From: Mesostigma viride
Lineage: Eukaryota; Streptophyta; Mesostigmatophyceae; Mesostigmatales; Mesostigmataceae
Direction: 5' to 3'
NCBI GenBank assembly: GCA_009746045.1
Contig: RPFO01000213.1
Location: forward strand, 6,128,654-6,192,653
Length of the DNA stretch: 64,000 nucleotides
The translations under genes were made by a program, and so were the position numbers. Shown here one piece after another: positions 43,501 through 54,565 of this stretch (within the stretch, counting starts at the first letter, position 1; the number at the start of each line of letters is the position of its first letter). Under the pieces are notes generated by a model. It saw only the letters and a program-made list of their open reading frames with translations. It ran no database searches and was not told the DNA's origin.

Positions 43501-46500
43501 TATCACCTCCAGAGCGGTACTAAATTTATTACTTCTTCGTAATCTCTGCCAAAACATAGCAGTATATTTACTACCTAGCAGCACTATATTTTCTACCTCT
43601 ATTAGTAATCTCTGCTTGTGTTGGCTCTACTGCTGTTTGCTGCTCGTTCACTAGGTTTCGTTTTCAGTGACCCCCCCCAAGGGTATGCTCAAACCTAGTG
43701 CACTTTTCATGCCTCGATCATGGCCTGCATTTGTCAGGTCGAGTGCTGCCCCGTGCCCGTGACGGCCGCCACTGGCTACACGCTGGACGAGAACGAGCTC
43801 TCGGCCGCGCTGGCCCGTGCCGAGTCCCAGGGCCTCGAGGGCCTCGCGCTTCTCCTGACAAACCCGAGCCACCAGCTGGGCCGCGCCTACTCGGCCCACC
43901 AGCTGCGCTCCTTTGCACGCTTTGCAATGACCCACGGCCTGCACCTCATCTCGGACGAGACCTTTGCCTCGCACGTGTTCATGCCGACGCCCGCAACGGG
44001 GGTCACCGCGCCGTCCGTCTCCGAAGCTCCTGAGCGACCCATGGATGAGGTCATGGGTGGGCTCAGCCACGGTGGGGCGTGGGATGTGGCTCCCCTGCAG
44101 AGTGCGGCGCTCCAGGCCCGCAGCGGCTTTGTCTCGATACTCGACGCCTGGGACGCTGAGCTGGCGGCCCAGGGGCTCCCGCCCCACCTAGGTGCCGCTG
44201 CCCTCTCGGCCGCGGTGGGTTGTGGCACCAACGAGGCCTCCCGGTGCATCAGAGGTCCGTCAGACGAGGGCAGGAGCAGGAGGAGCAGCTCGGAAGGGTC
44301 GCTCTCTGGTTCTTCCGAAGATGGCACCACCACGCCGACCGAGAAAGAGGACGCAGGGTGTGTTATGCTGGCATCTGGGAACGGTCACGGGGCTACCCAA
44401 GGCTTTGGCAACGGCGATGGCAAGGGCCAGTCTCCCACCCTCCCGGTTCAGTACGGCTCCCCCCGAGGGACCCCCCTGTCGGCGTCCCTGTGCTCCCCCC
44501 ACGTGGTCAGCGGGCTGGGCAAGCTCGGGTCGGAGCGCCTGCGTATGGGCGCCGCGTACATCGGCTGCCCGCACGTGCTGGCGCTCGCACGCGTGCGCTC
44601 GCGGCTGCACACGGCCCCGCTGGACACACAACAGATGATGACCCACGTGCTGGCGCCCGCGCCAGGGCAGGGGCAGGGGCTGGCTGGTGGGGTGGGTGCT
44701 GCGGGGGCAGGGTCCGCCTGCTTTGTGGACGAGCTGCTGGCGACGCTCCAGTCCCGCCTTGCGGAGAACTACGACACGGGTGGGTTACCAATAAGTAACT
44801 TAATATGGTATCGTTCATGATTAGAGTTGGTGGCGGAGAACGTTGGCGCGTGTGCGTTGGGTATAAAGAGACAAGGAATATGTGGGTTAGTAGATGTTTC
44901 CTATTGCGCAGGTTTTTATTATGACACAGTTGAGTTGAGTGGAGCTACGATGAAGGCTGGGTGTTATAGAGCCGCTGCTGGCCGCTGGGTACTTCGTAGG
45001 GCCTGTAGTGCCTGATATAGAAGAGCATGTTTCAGCCACTTCTGCTCTCTTCTTTCAGCCACCCCTGCTCTCTCGGTTCAGCCCATTGCAACGCACCCAT
45101 CCCCTTGCTCGTGCTTGCACTTGCTTGCACTTGCTGGCGACTGACCCCACCCGTCTTGTGTTTATCTCTGGCACCCGTCCCCACCCACCCATGTTTTTTT
45201 TCCCTTGTGCTTGCCTATGCGCCCCTACACTTGCCTGTACGCACCTGCACGTGCCCATACGCGCCTACACTTGCCCATACACGCCCACGCGTGCCCATAC
45301 TCGCCTACGCGTGCCCATACTCGCCTACACGTGCCCATACTTGCCTACACGTGCCCATACGCGCCCACACGTGCCCATACACGCCCACACGTGCCCATAC
45401 GCGCCAGTCGTGCGGGCCATGGACCGCTACGCCATCCCATTCCTGCGCGCGGATGCCGGCGCGTCCGTGTGGCTGGACCTGCGCGCGGCGCTGCCGTACG
45501 TCACCTCCGCCTCCTCCACCCCTCCCCCCCGCGCCGCCAGTGCCGGCAACGTCACGACCATGGTGGCCAAGGGGAGCGGTCGCCGCAGCAGCAGCCACGG
45601 TGGCTCTGCGGATGCCAGCAGCGACGAAGACGTCCCCTCCCTGGTCCCTCTGATGGGGGCACGCTCTCACCTCTCCCTAGGGCCCCGCAGCCACAGCACC
45701 GGCAAGCTAAGCCAGGCTGGCGTCAGCAGCCCCAACGGCAAGTTGACGAATGGGATGGCTGCCAACAGCGTGAAGCGCGAGGGGGTTTTGGACGCGGAGG
45801 GCGGCAAGGGCCAGGGTGCCCCTGGGCAGGGCCTCGCGTCCCTGGGGCAGGCGTTTGCGGCGGAGGACCGGCTGCTGGAGGTGATCCGGACGGAGGCGCG
45901 GGTGCTGCTGGCGTCCGGCGGGATGATGCACAGCGCGGAGCCTGGGTGGTTCCGGTGCGTGCGGCAGCATGGGTTGCGTTGTATGGTGTGGGATGCGTGC
46001 GTGGCAGGATGTACTATAGTGGGCGTGTATAAGTAAGTTGTATTTAAGATGTACTATAATGGGCGTATAAAAGTAAGTTGTATTTAAGATGTACTATAAT
46101 GGGCGTATATAAGTAAGTTGTATTTAAGTTACCATTTGTACTACTATTCCAAAGGGTGCATGTTTGTGTTATCTATGAGTGTGCCAGCATGTAGTGCATG
46201 GCATGTGCGGTACGAGTGCAAAATGCCAGCCTCTAAAGGATGTCCGAGAACTGCGAGTACTGGCTACTTCTCGTCTCTACGTCTCTGTCTCCAACGCCGG
46301 TTTCGCTTTTCCCTATACTGACTTGTCGCCCCGCAACCCCATGGTCACATGCTGAATTCCTTTGGTTTGGGGTAAGATGTAGTTTTGTGTTGTTACATTC
46401 ATAACATCCATGTCATTAAACCCATGTCATTACATGCCGTACCCCTTGTTATATCCCAGGCAACTGGGTATGATCATTAATCAAATACTGCTGCTAATTA

Positions 46501-49500
46501 ATGAAAGCATCCAACTGCATCATGTGGGTCCCAACAAACGAATGTCGACCCCTTCAGTACACGACAAGATTGATACGATCATCAACCCCTCATTCGTATC
46601 CATTTCTGCACACACACCCACACCTTTACCGCCACACCCCCTTACCCCGGTCATGCCCCCCAGGCTGTCCTTTGGCGTCCCCGCCAAGCCCCTGGGCCGT
46701 GCGCTCGCCCGCCTCGGCGCCCTCGTGCGCTCGCGCTTCCCCGCGGTGTGTGCGGCGCGCTACGCCGAGCGGCTGGACGAGGCGTGGCGCCGGACAGACG
46801 TCATCTTCTCCATGCTCGGCGGCGACAAGGCCAAGTTCCTGCACCGCCCGATCGGCCAGCGCCACCCGTTCCTCTTCTACCTAGGGCACCTGCCCGCGTT
46901 TGCCGTGAACATGGCGCGCCGGTCGCTCGAGAACGCTCTTCCATTGGGCAGCAATAACAATACCAGTAATAATAGCAATGGCGATAATAAGCTCTCGTCG
47001 TCTCTGTCTTTTTCTGTGAGTGCGTCCACCAAGACCACGTCCTCGGGTCTCAAACCCACCGCATCTTCTGAGCCACCCGTCTATTTCACCGAGGGCGTCG
47101 GCTCAGCCCCCGGGACATGGACCGTGGTCAGCCCCAACCTGTCCTTTGACGAGCTGTTTGAGAGGGGCATCGACCCCGATGTAGATACCGGCACATGTCA
47201 CGCGCACAGCGCGGCCATCGATTTCGACAAGTGGCCCTCGGTAAAGGAGGTCGCGGGATACCGGGACGCCGCGCGCGCGCTGTTCTTGGCGGCGCTTCAC
47301 CCGCTTCTGGCGACTGCCACCCCCGCGGGCGCCGCCACCTCGTGGTCCGACGAGGCGGCCGCATTGCTGCTGGCCAAGGAGGGGTTGTCCGGCGGTGCGG
47401 ATGCGATTGCAAGTGCGAATGAGAGTAAGAGTGGGAGCGCTCACGCGCTGCCCAGCCGCCCCGCGGCCCCCCTGCCCAACCGGCACATCATCGACATGGT
47501 GCTCGAGCACGAGCTCATGCACCAAGAGACGCTCATGTACATGTTCTTGCAGGAGGGGCTCGAGCACAAGCAGCAGCCGCGCGGCGTGCGCGAGTGGGGC
47601 CAGCCAGCCTCCCTGGACCCCAACCCCGCGAGCATCTCCGACCGCAACGGCAACCCTGCGGACGCCCGCAATGGCGGCAGCGTCGGCACGTGCCTAAAGG
47701 AGGCGGGGACCAAGTGCCACGGGATGGGCACGGAGGGCGCCGCAAAGGGCACCGAGACAAGCTCGTTGTCGGCAGCCAAGGATGGCGTTGTGCGCCGCCC
47801 GGGCGTGCGGGACGAACAGATGCGCAAGTGGGTGTTTGTGCCGCCCGGCCCGGTGGTGATCGGTCAGCCTGCGCCCGGCCAGGCCGGCACGCCCTGTCAG
47901 CCCACGCCCTGTCCCCCTTGTCCGCCGGCGCCCTACCAGCCCCCGCCTTGCAATCCCACGGGCGAAATGTCCAGTTCTGGTGTGGGGATGTCGGTTGAAT
48001 GCGCGGTGGACAGCGATGGCAGCGGTGGGGCAGCGGCTAGCAGCGAGTGGGGGTGGGACAACGAGTTTGGTCAGCGGGTGGTGGACGTGGGAGGCGTGCT
48101 CGTGCAGCGGCTCCCGGTATCCAACGCCAACATGCTCCAGTTCCTGGCGGACAGAGGCTACGAGCGCCAGGAGTTATGGGAGGCAGGGGACTGGGCGTGG
48201 CGGGAGCGTGAGGGGCTGAATTGGCCCATGTCTTGGGTGCGGCGGTCAGCAGAAGATAGTGGGGGTGGTGTTCCTCCTTCTTCTTCTCCTTCTTCTCCTC
48301 CTTCATCATCTTCTTTGCAGTCGTCGTCGGCGCCCGCCCCCTGGCTGGCTCTGGCGGACCAGTTCTGCTTCCGCTCCATGTTCCGCCACGTTCCCCTGGC
48401 CGATGTGCTGACCTGGCCCGCCATTGTGTCCCAGGCTGAGGCCAGCGCGTACGCTCGCTGGCTGGGGGACGACGTGCGGCTGCTAACGGAGCCCGAGTGG
48501 CTGCGCGCGGTGTATGCCGACCCGGCCGCGTATGGCGCCCCCGACGAGGCGGAGAGGCAGCTCCCGCACCCGTGGGGGCGGGCCCCGATGGCGGAGGGCG
48601 TGCGGGCGAACGTGGCGTGGGGATGCTGGTCCCCGGCACCCATCGGCGCGTTCCCGGCGGGCGACTCGTGCTCGGTAGGCCATGATGTTCTGGCGCTTGC
48701 GTGCTTTTTTGGTGGTGCTTGACTCGTGCTCAGCACAGTGTGATTGCATCCGTCTTATTGCTCTTTTGGATGCCATCCGTGGCTTTACTGTGCGCTTTTT
48801 GCTGCCATCCGTGGCTTTATGGTGCGCTTTCTGCTGGTTTCATTGTGCGCTTACTGCTGGCATCTGTGGTTTATTGTGCTCTTGTTGCTGGCATCCCGTT
48901 GTTCTCGTCATCATCCCCCTTGCCATCCCGCCGCCCCAGGGCCTACGTTAACTCACACACCATCATACCTCATTACCATTCCCTGCACCCCCACAACGCA
49001 TCTCCCTTGCCATCCCGCCACCGCAGGGCCTTGTCGACACGCTGGGCTCTGGATGGGAGTGGACCGGGACACCCTTTGGCCCCCACCCAGGGTTTGCCCT
49101 CCATCCGGCCTACCCGGGCTACTCGGCCGACTTTTTCGACGGGAAGCACTTTGTGATGCTGGGTGGGTCGTGGGCCACTGACGCCTGCATGCTGCGGCCC
49201 AGCTTCCGCAACTGGTTCCAGAGCCGGTACCCATACATGCTCGCAAAGTTCCGCTGCTGCCGGCCGGTGAACACATTCCAGGTATGCGGCAGCAGTAGTG
49301 GCATGTAGTGTAGGTCTAGATCTGTTATAGGGTTTTTGTCTACGTAGCACCTTCCAGGTATGGTTAGTTTGACTGCAGCCATTGAAAGATTCTGTAAAAT
49401 ATGTTTTGTATAAAGTTAGTATGGTTAGTTTGACTGCAGCCATTGAAAGATTCTGTAAAATATGTTTTGTATAAAGTTAGTATGGTTAGTTTGACTGCAG

Positions 49501-52500
49501 CCATTGAAAGATTCTGTAAAATATGTTTTGTACAAAGTTAGTGAAGGTCTTAAAAGACGTATCGTACTAAAGCTTTCCCTGTTTTGTCTTTGGTAAGATC
49601 CAGTAGAGGCCACAAGACTGCCATTGGAAAGTTTCTTGTGCCTTTTCATGTTGGAAAGTTCCAAACTGACAAGCCCCAAGTTTAAATAATGTGTGCAGTA
49701 AAGCCCAACATGCCCTGAGCGTGATGTTACTATACTACTATAGATTCATTTCAAATGATAAATTACAGAGGTGAGAGTGGCATGCAACATAAGGAAAACC
49801 CCCCAAAGAAGAAGAACCCTGAAGAAAATATAAATAATCGGACACGGGCATGCAAGGAGCAAGCCAGCACAAGGTACAACTAACTACAACACAAAACTAC
49901 GAGGGCCACGCAGCAACATCATTTCTATATACATACTACAGTACCAAAATTGCATATTATAACTACATGAGAAGTGTATCCGCTCCACCCACACACCACC
50001 AAGCAGGCGTCGTTTGCTTCTTTGCGTCCTGGCTCCCTTGGCTGTGTCACTGCGTCCTTGCATTTCTTAACTACCCTGTACATCGTTCGTCCGATCCTCA
50101 CTTTCTTGCTCGCGTTCTTGCGTCCCTGCCTGTACCTTGGCTGCCCTAACATATATTGCCAATCTTGCGTCCCCAGGACATGCTGGAGGGCGCTCACCTT
50201 GCGGAGGTGGGTGCGGGCGTGGGCGTGGGCGTGCTGGAGGGCGTGCAGCACGTGGGGCAGAGCAGCACAGGCGTGCGCAAGGTCGTGCTGGGGGGGGTGG
50301 ACCACGGCTCCAGCGATGCCGCGCACAAGGGTGAGTGGTGGTACGAGTTGGCATGGGAGCGGGAGGGGGGGGTCAAAGGGATGGTGGGGGAGAAGTAGGT
50401 GGGAGTGAGGGAAGTAAAAGGTTGTGCAAGCGGGAGAAAAAGGTGGGGTTGAGGGAGAGAGAGAGAGAAGAGTTAAGAATTCATGATGTAGAAGAAGGGG
50501 GGAGGAAGTGGGCAGGGTGAAGGGGTGAGGTGGGAGAGGAGAGAACAAAGGGGATGGGAGGGGGAAGAGGACAGGGGGAAGGGAGGGCCACCATTGCTAG
50601 CTAGTTGACATCGTCCCTCACGAATCAGAGGAGGGAGATGTGGTTGGCGTAGGACGGGTTGCAGGCGCCAGCTTTGAAATGAGGGAATGGGACTTGCTGG
50701 TGTTGATTAGCTGGTGGGGGGTGGAAATACGAAGATGAGTTTGTGGCAGTGATGGCAATGGTTGTTTTATTCCTGTCCAACAAACTTTTCCTCAGATCAG
50801 GTTCAAACGCAAAGTACGCTTTACTGAATTCAACATGATATCTGTCAATGTTGTCAATTATTACCCACGCCGCCACCACCACCACCACCACCACCACCAC
50901 CACCACCACCACCACCACCACCACCACCACCACCACCACCACCACCACCACCACCACCACCACCACCACCACCACCACCACCACCACCACCACCACCACC
51001 ACCACCACCACCACCACCGCTGCCACCTGTGCCATGCTGTGTGCTGTCCACAGGAGGAGAAAGGGAAGGAGCCAGCGGAAACAGCGGCGCGATCGAGGGC
51101 GGCAACACGGCCAGCGGGGGGGACCACCTGGTGCAGTTTGCGGCCGATGTGCTGGCGGGGCTGTCCTCCAACCCCAAGCGCCTGTCCTCGCTCTACTTCT
51201 ACGACGACGCCGGGTCCGAGATATTCGCACAGATCACGGAACTGGACGAATACTACCCGACCAGGTGGGCAGACAGGTCCATATCTGTCATCAACGTATC
51301 TATACTGCTACAGGATTTGGAACCCACCCACCTGGGGTATCTTGAGACGTAGCCCATGAGATCAAGCCCAAATCTTTTACCTAAACAGTTGTAGGTGTTT
51401 AGGCCCCTTCTGCTTCTATGGGCCCCCGTTGGACCGCAGTGTTTTTTTTAGATGATCTTATACCTTTGAGGCGGGTGGTCGAGTGATATTGTCCTAGTTC
51501 CCTGTGACTATCTTCCCTGATCATTGAAATCCCCAGTACCTTGATCACGTGGGATCGCGGAAACAGCCCTAATCATGTAAAAGACCCTAAACCCTGAACT
51601 TTGAACCATTATTTCTGTGTGGCTTTATCAGGGTTCATCAAGCAACCTGGCACGTCAACAGCTATCTTATAAGATACAGTACGTCAATAGGACTGGCATT
51701 AGCTTTAGGAAAGCCTCGCGAGATTACCAACACAAGAAAGTGGTGGCTTGTTCCTCGACATACCCCTAGTGTGACCACAACTATCTCTCACTACAATTCC
51801 TCTAGTGCCTATTCCTTCCACGTCATAATGCCTCATATTGAACCAGGAGTGATCCTCGACCCTGCTTGCTGAACATCTCTACCTTACTTTTCTTAACCCA
51901 TCTTCCTAATACTGCTGCTGTTGAAATCGCTGCTGCTGCTGCTACTGCTGCGCCTGCTACCCTACCAGGTGTGAGGCCGAGATCCTGGCGTCTGACACGG
52001 GGGGCGGCGCGCTGGTGGCGCACACATTTGCGGCAACAGGGCGCGACGGCTTCAACCTGGTGGAGCTGGGGGCGGGCGATGGTCGCAAGACACGGCTGCT
52101 GCTGGAGCGCATCCTTGACATACAGGTAGCTATTATTAGTGCAGCGGTGGCTGATAGTTAGATACAGTGGTCAGGAGCCAGGGACAGGTTGCTATTAGTG
52201 CAGCGGTGGCTGATAGTTAGATACAGTGGTCAGGAGCCAGGGACAGGTTGCTAATGGTGCAGCGCTTTACAGTGTAGGATATTGGTAGTGTAGGATGCAG
52301 GTGAGCGCATCCTGGACGTACAGGTGGGGGGAAAAGGTAGCATGAGTGATGGTAGGACATACAGGTGCGATGGGGGCTAGGGCCGTAGCTGGGGTTGTTG
52401 TAGTATTAATGCAGCGTATAGCAGTGATGGTGTAACAGCGGAGCGTCCATGTGCGCCGGGGACACGTTCCTTATGGTGCATCACATGACAGTGTCAGGGT

Positions 52501-54565
52501 AGGTAGGATACGAGACACCCGAGCGAGCCAGGGATATTATGAAAAAGTGTGGCATATAACACGGGTAATGTGTCGATGACACCACCAGTGCATGGTACAA
52601 GGCATCCAGGGGAGCCGGGGAGGAAAGGGACAAAGAGAGGTAGTGCATACGGCTCTTTCTCTTGAGATAGGTGTAGGCTGCGTACGGTGGCCGAAGACAT
52701 GGCATATCAAGGACTCGTGAAGGTGAGCCGAGGTGAGTAAGTAGCTGCTAGTGCATTATGGTCCCAAGGCACAGAGTGGTAGCATAGAGAAAGTAGTGCG
52801 ATACATTTGTCCTCGTAGTAGTTGGGCAGTGCAGAAGAAAAAACTACTTGGTTCATTTGTGAAGGTTATCGCGCCTGATGATGATGTCAGGTCGAGGGCC
52901 AGTCAGCGACGGAGGATCGGGTTATGCATGGCACTCAAAGCATAATCCAGGGGACCTGATGAACTATTTAAAGCGCAGGATGAGAAGCCCCACTTGATAG
53001 CGCATGGCGCAGGTATCAACCCACCGCGTATACCCCACCGCGTCCGCTAATACTCCATGGTCCCACGTCCACCCCTCCGCCGCCGCATCGCAATCCCTCC
53101 ATCGCTGCGCGCAGGATGAGCAATGGCGACAGCACGACACCACGGGGGCGCCCGCCCCCATCCCCTTCTCCTTCATGCCCATTGACGTGAGCGAGGGCGC
53201 GCTCGAATCTCTGGCAGGGAAGCTATCGTCCCTGACGCACGGCCGCAAGCACAACCTGGACATGACCCTCGTGGTGGGCGACAGCACCGACGGACTGCGG
53301 TGGATGTGCTCTTCGTCGTCACGGCGCAACCTGGTCCTCTTCCTAGGCTCCAGCCTGGGCAACTTGGACATGGACCAGTCGGGCAAGGTGCGTGTCATGG
53401 AGGTGGACTGCTAGTTGACTGTTACACAAAAGATATTGCTCCTTATTGCACCCTCCATGTACTATAATGGTCCTACTTTGTAAACTGGATAGTAGTACTT
53501 GGACAGGCATCAGTCAGGGACGGTGCATCTTACATTAGTGGAATGCTTCTGTGGTACATAATCTTTAGCGGCTGACAGATTATGGAAGTGAAATCGGCGA
53601 CACAAGTGTGAGACACGAAACAGATGAACCCTAGCAGGTGGGTAAATAGGCAAGGCAAGAACCCGGCAAGTGGGTAAACATGGCAACACAAGTGTTAGAC
53701 ACGAAAGACATTATTCCCTAGCAAGTTAAAACGGAACCGCGTCTTTGCTCGGCCTACTTACTCACCTGCCACTTCCTTGCCTTGTGCTTTATGATACATT
53801 TGCCACTGTACAAAAGCAGTTCTAATGTGAAGCTATGGCATGTGCATTGCTTTGCCTGTCTGTCCACGACACGCGTGGTCGCTGTATGGTTGCTGTATAG
53901 TAACATGTGCTATTTATAGCAACATGCTTGTTCAGTACTGGATAAAGCGAGCCAATCCACATCCTCTCGCCTGCCTTCTGTCCCCGTGCCAACCCCACCC
54001 GTCATTGACCCCCCCCCCCCCCCCCCCTGCATCCCCACCGCCAAACCGCTCCTCCCCCCAGTTCTTGCGCTCGCTTTACAGCTCGCTCAACGAGGGCGAC
54101 CTCCTGCTGGTCGGGTTCGACCTTCGCAAGGACATCAAGGTCATGCAGGCCGCCTACGACGACGCGCGTGGCGTGACGGCCGCGTTCAACTACAACCTGC
54201 TCACCCGCATCAACCGGGAGCTGGGCGCCGACTTCGATGTCTCCAAGTTCCAGTTCTACTCCACCTATGACGCCCAGGAGGGGGCCATTATCAGCAGCCT
54301 GGTCAGCAAGGAGCCCCAAACAGTGCGCATCAGCGGGCTGCCGGCGGCGGCCGCGTCGGGCGGAAGTCTGCCCGGTCCACGGGAGTTTTTCTTTGACAAG
54401 TGGGAGGCGGTGTTCACTGAACGGAGCGTCAAGTACACGATGGCCATCGTGCATGATCTGGCGGCGCGCGGCGGGTTTGAGGTCGTCGAGGACTTTTATG
54501 ACAGCCGGCAGTGGTTCGTGGACTCGCTGTGGCGCGTCCGCAAGACGCCAGTGTCGTCTGTGTAA
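40566..54565 (+). CDS. EGT1: Tripartite ergothioneine-biosynthesis fusion: ACS-like PLP domain + Egt1-type sulfoxide synthase + EgtD-type methyltransferase
   Basis: Eleven exons: 40566-40820, 42569-42925, 43738-44779, 45408-45954, 46664-48674, 49027-49281, 50177-50330, 51054-51264, 51969-52125, 53115-53387, 54062-54565. Each junction has GT and AG, and the phases (0,0,1,2,0,0,1,2,0,0) agree all through, giving about 1,921 residues with no stop. The start is the first in-frame ATG after a TAA at 40,545; the first 20 residues are hydrophobic and basic, perhaps a targeting peptide. The PLP-to-DinB boundary lies inside exon 5, which encodes the end of the aminotransferase fold (after EPGWFR) and then the DinB helices, so that fusion does not depend on splice prediction. 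The FGE-to-methyltransferase link rests on exon 7, a 51-codon linker with matching phases. Expected product: ergothioneine from histidine, SAM, cysteine and oxygen. TGTAA at 54,659 may be the poly(A) signal. Transcript evidence is lacking. Confidence 0.85.
42183..42408 (+). repeat. 38-bp tandem repeat, about six copies, intron 1
   Basis: Unit CTCAACATGCTTGTTTGCCC followed by CCAAGCATATCTTAACTA; copies differ at one position (A/T). Confidence 0.9.
43405..43512 (+). repeat. 33-bp tandem repeat, intron 2
   Basis: Unit TATATTTATCACCTATTTAC followed by CAGGCGGTACTAC; about three copies plus eroded ones downstream. Confidence 0.85.
45223..45407 (+). repeat. 20-bp tandem repeat ending at the exon 4 acceptor, intron 3
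   Basis: Units of the form ACGCCCACACGTGCCCATAC, about nine copies. The last partial unit (GCGCCAG) provides the AG acceptor at 45,407, so the array itself forms the splice site. Confidence 0.88.
46010..46130 (+). repeat. 40-bp tandem repeat, three copies, intron 4
   Basis: Unit ATGTACTATAATGGGCGTAT followed by AAAAGTAAGTTGTATTTAAG. Confidence 0.9.
46746..49281 (+). other. Module 2: DinB + formylglycine-generating-enzyme fold, Egt1/EgtB-type sulfoxide synthase
   Basis: Exons 5-6. The DinB part has [19 protein letters not shown], then [10 protein letters not shown]...CHAHS, a stretch typical of fungal Egt1, and the iron-binding pair in [14 protein letters not shown] (histidines encoded at 47,508 and 47,520). 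Together with the H in YLGH this gives the three-histidine facial triad. The FGE part has [65 protein letters not shown], then exon 6 [32 protein letters not shown] and [11 protein letters not shown]. The enzyme couples trimethylhistidine (hercynine) with cysteine using O2. About 60 residues of low-complexity sequence are inserted in each half. Confidence 0.88.
48781..48900 (+). repeat. Degenerate ~34-bp repeat, intron 5
   Basis: Recurring TGTGCGCTTTTTGCTGCCAT / CCGTGGCTTTATGG blocks, three to four imperfect copies. Confidence 0.65.
49357..49541 (+). repeat. 61-bp tandem repeat, three copies, intron 6
   Basis: Unit AGTATGGTTAGTTTGACTGC ... TTTTGTATAAAGTT; copies nearly identical. Confidence 0.9.
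50871..51018 (+). repeat. (CAC)n trinucleotide array, about 50 units, intron 7
   Basis: Uninterrupted CAC/CCA array ending 35 bp before the exon 8 acceptor (AG at 51,052-51,053). It lies in the intron by the phase-consistent gene model, so the apparent poly-histidine reading is not expected in the protein. Confidence 0.92.
51054..54565 (+). other. Module 3: EgtD-type histidine N-alpha trimethyltransferase
   Basis: Exons 8-11. Order of motifs: [34 protein letters not shown] (the YYPTRxE signature, split by intron 8), [18 protein letters not shown] (SAM site), [30 protein letters not shown] (the FLGSxxGN motif; N contacts the substrate in bacterial EgtD), [50 protein letters not shown] (E and S/K substrate contacts) and the closing [20 protein letters not shown]. 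Length is that of a complete EgtD, about 400 residues. It makes hercynine, the substrate of module 2. In fungal Egt1 this domain is N-terminal; here it is C-terminal. Confidence 0.88.
52130..52258 (+). repeat. 59-bp tandem repeat, about two copies, intron 9
   Basis: Unit TATTAGTGCAGCGGTGGCTG ... CAGGAGCCAGGGACAGGTTGC. Confidence 0.8.

Larger units (their letters stand above)
40566..46745 (+). other. Module 1: class I/II PLP aminotransferase fold, ACC-synthase-like
   Basis: Spans exons 1-4 and the first 27 codons of exon 5. Landmarks in family order: [20 protein letters not shown] (compare NPDGxIQLGLAENQL of ACC synthases), [60 protein letters not shown] (NPLG box), [16 protein letters not shown] (catalytic D for the pyridine nitrogen), [17 protein letters not shown] (Schiff-base lysine region), [14 protein letters not shown] and HSAEPGWFR (carboxylate-binding arginine) continuing to [17 protein letters not shown]. 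Low-complexity serine/glycine insertions interrupt it twice. Inferred role: C-S lyase acting on the hercynylcysteine sulfoxide, the job done by EgtE or Egt2 elsewhere. Sequence alone cannot exclude another PLP reaction. Confidence 0.8.

Noticed and set aside
42183-45407. CRISPR-like arrays (38-bp and 20-bp repeats)
   Set aside because: Units are contiguous with no unique spacers and lie in introns of a eukaryotic gene.
50835-51359. ORFs with about 50 histidines, threonines or glycines
   Set aside because: They come from the intronic CAC array; only the sequence from 51,054 on is exon, supported by phase and EgtD motifs.
40566-54565. OvoA/OvoB (ovothiol) identity
   Set aside because: The methyltransferase carries EgtD motifs (YYPTRxE, FLGSxxGN), not the OvoA C-terminal type, and the DinB part has the Egt1-like [10 protein letters not shown] segment.
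40566-54565. A bacterial-style gene cluster of separate egt genes
   Set aside because: Introns with consistent phases and one exon spanning the PLP/DinB boundary indicate a single spliced gene.
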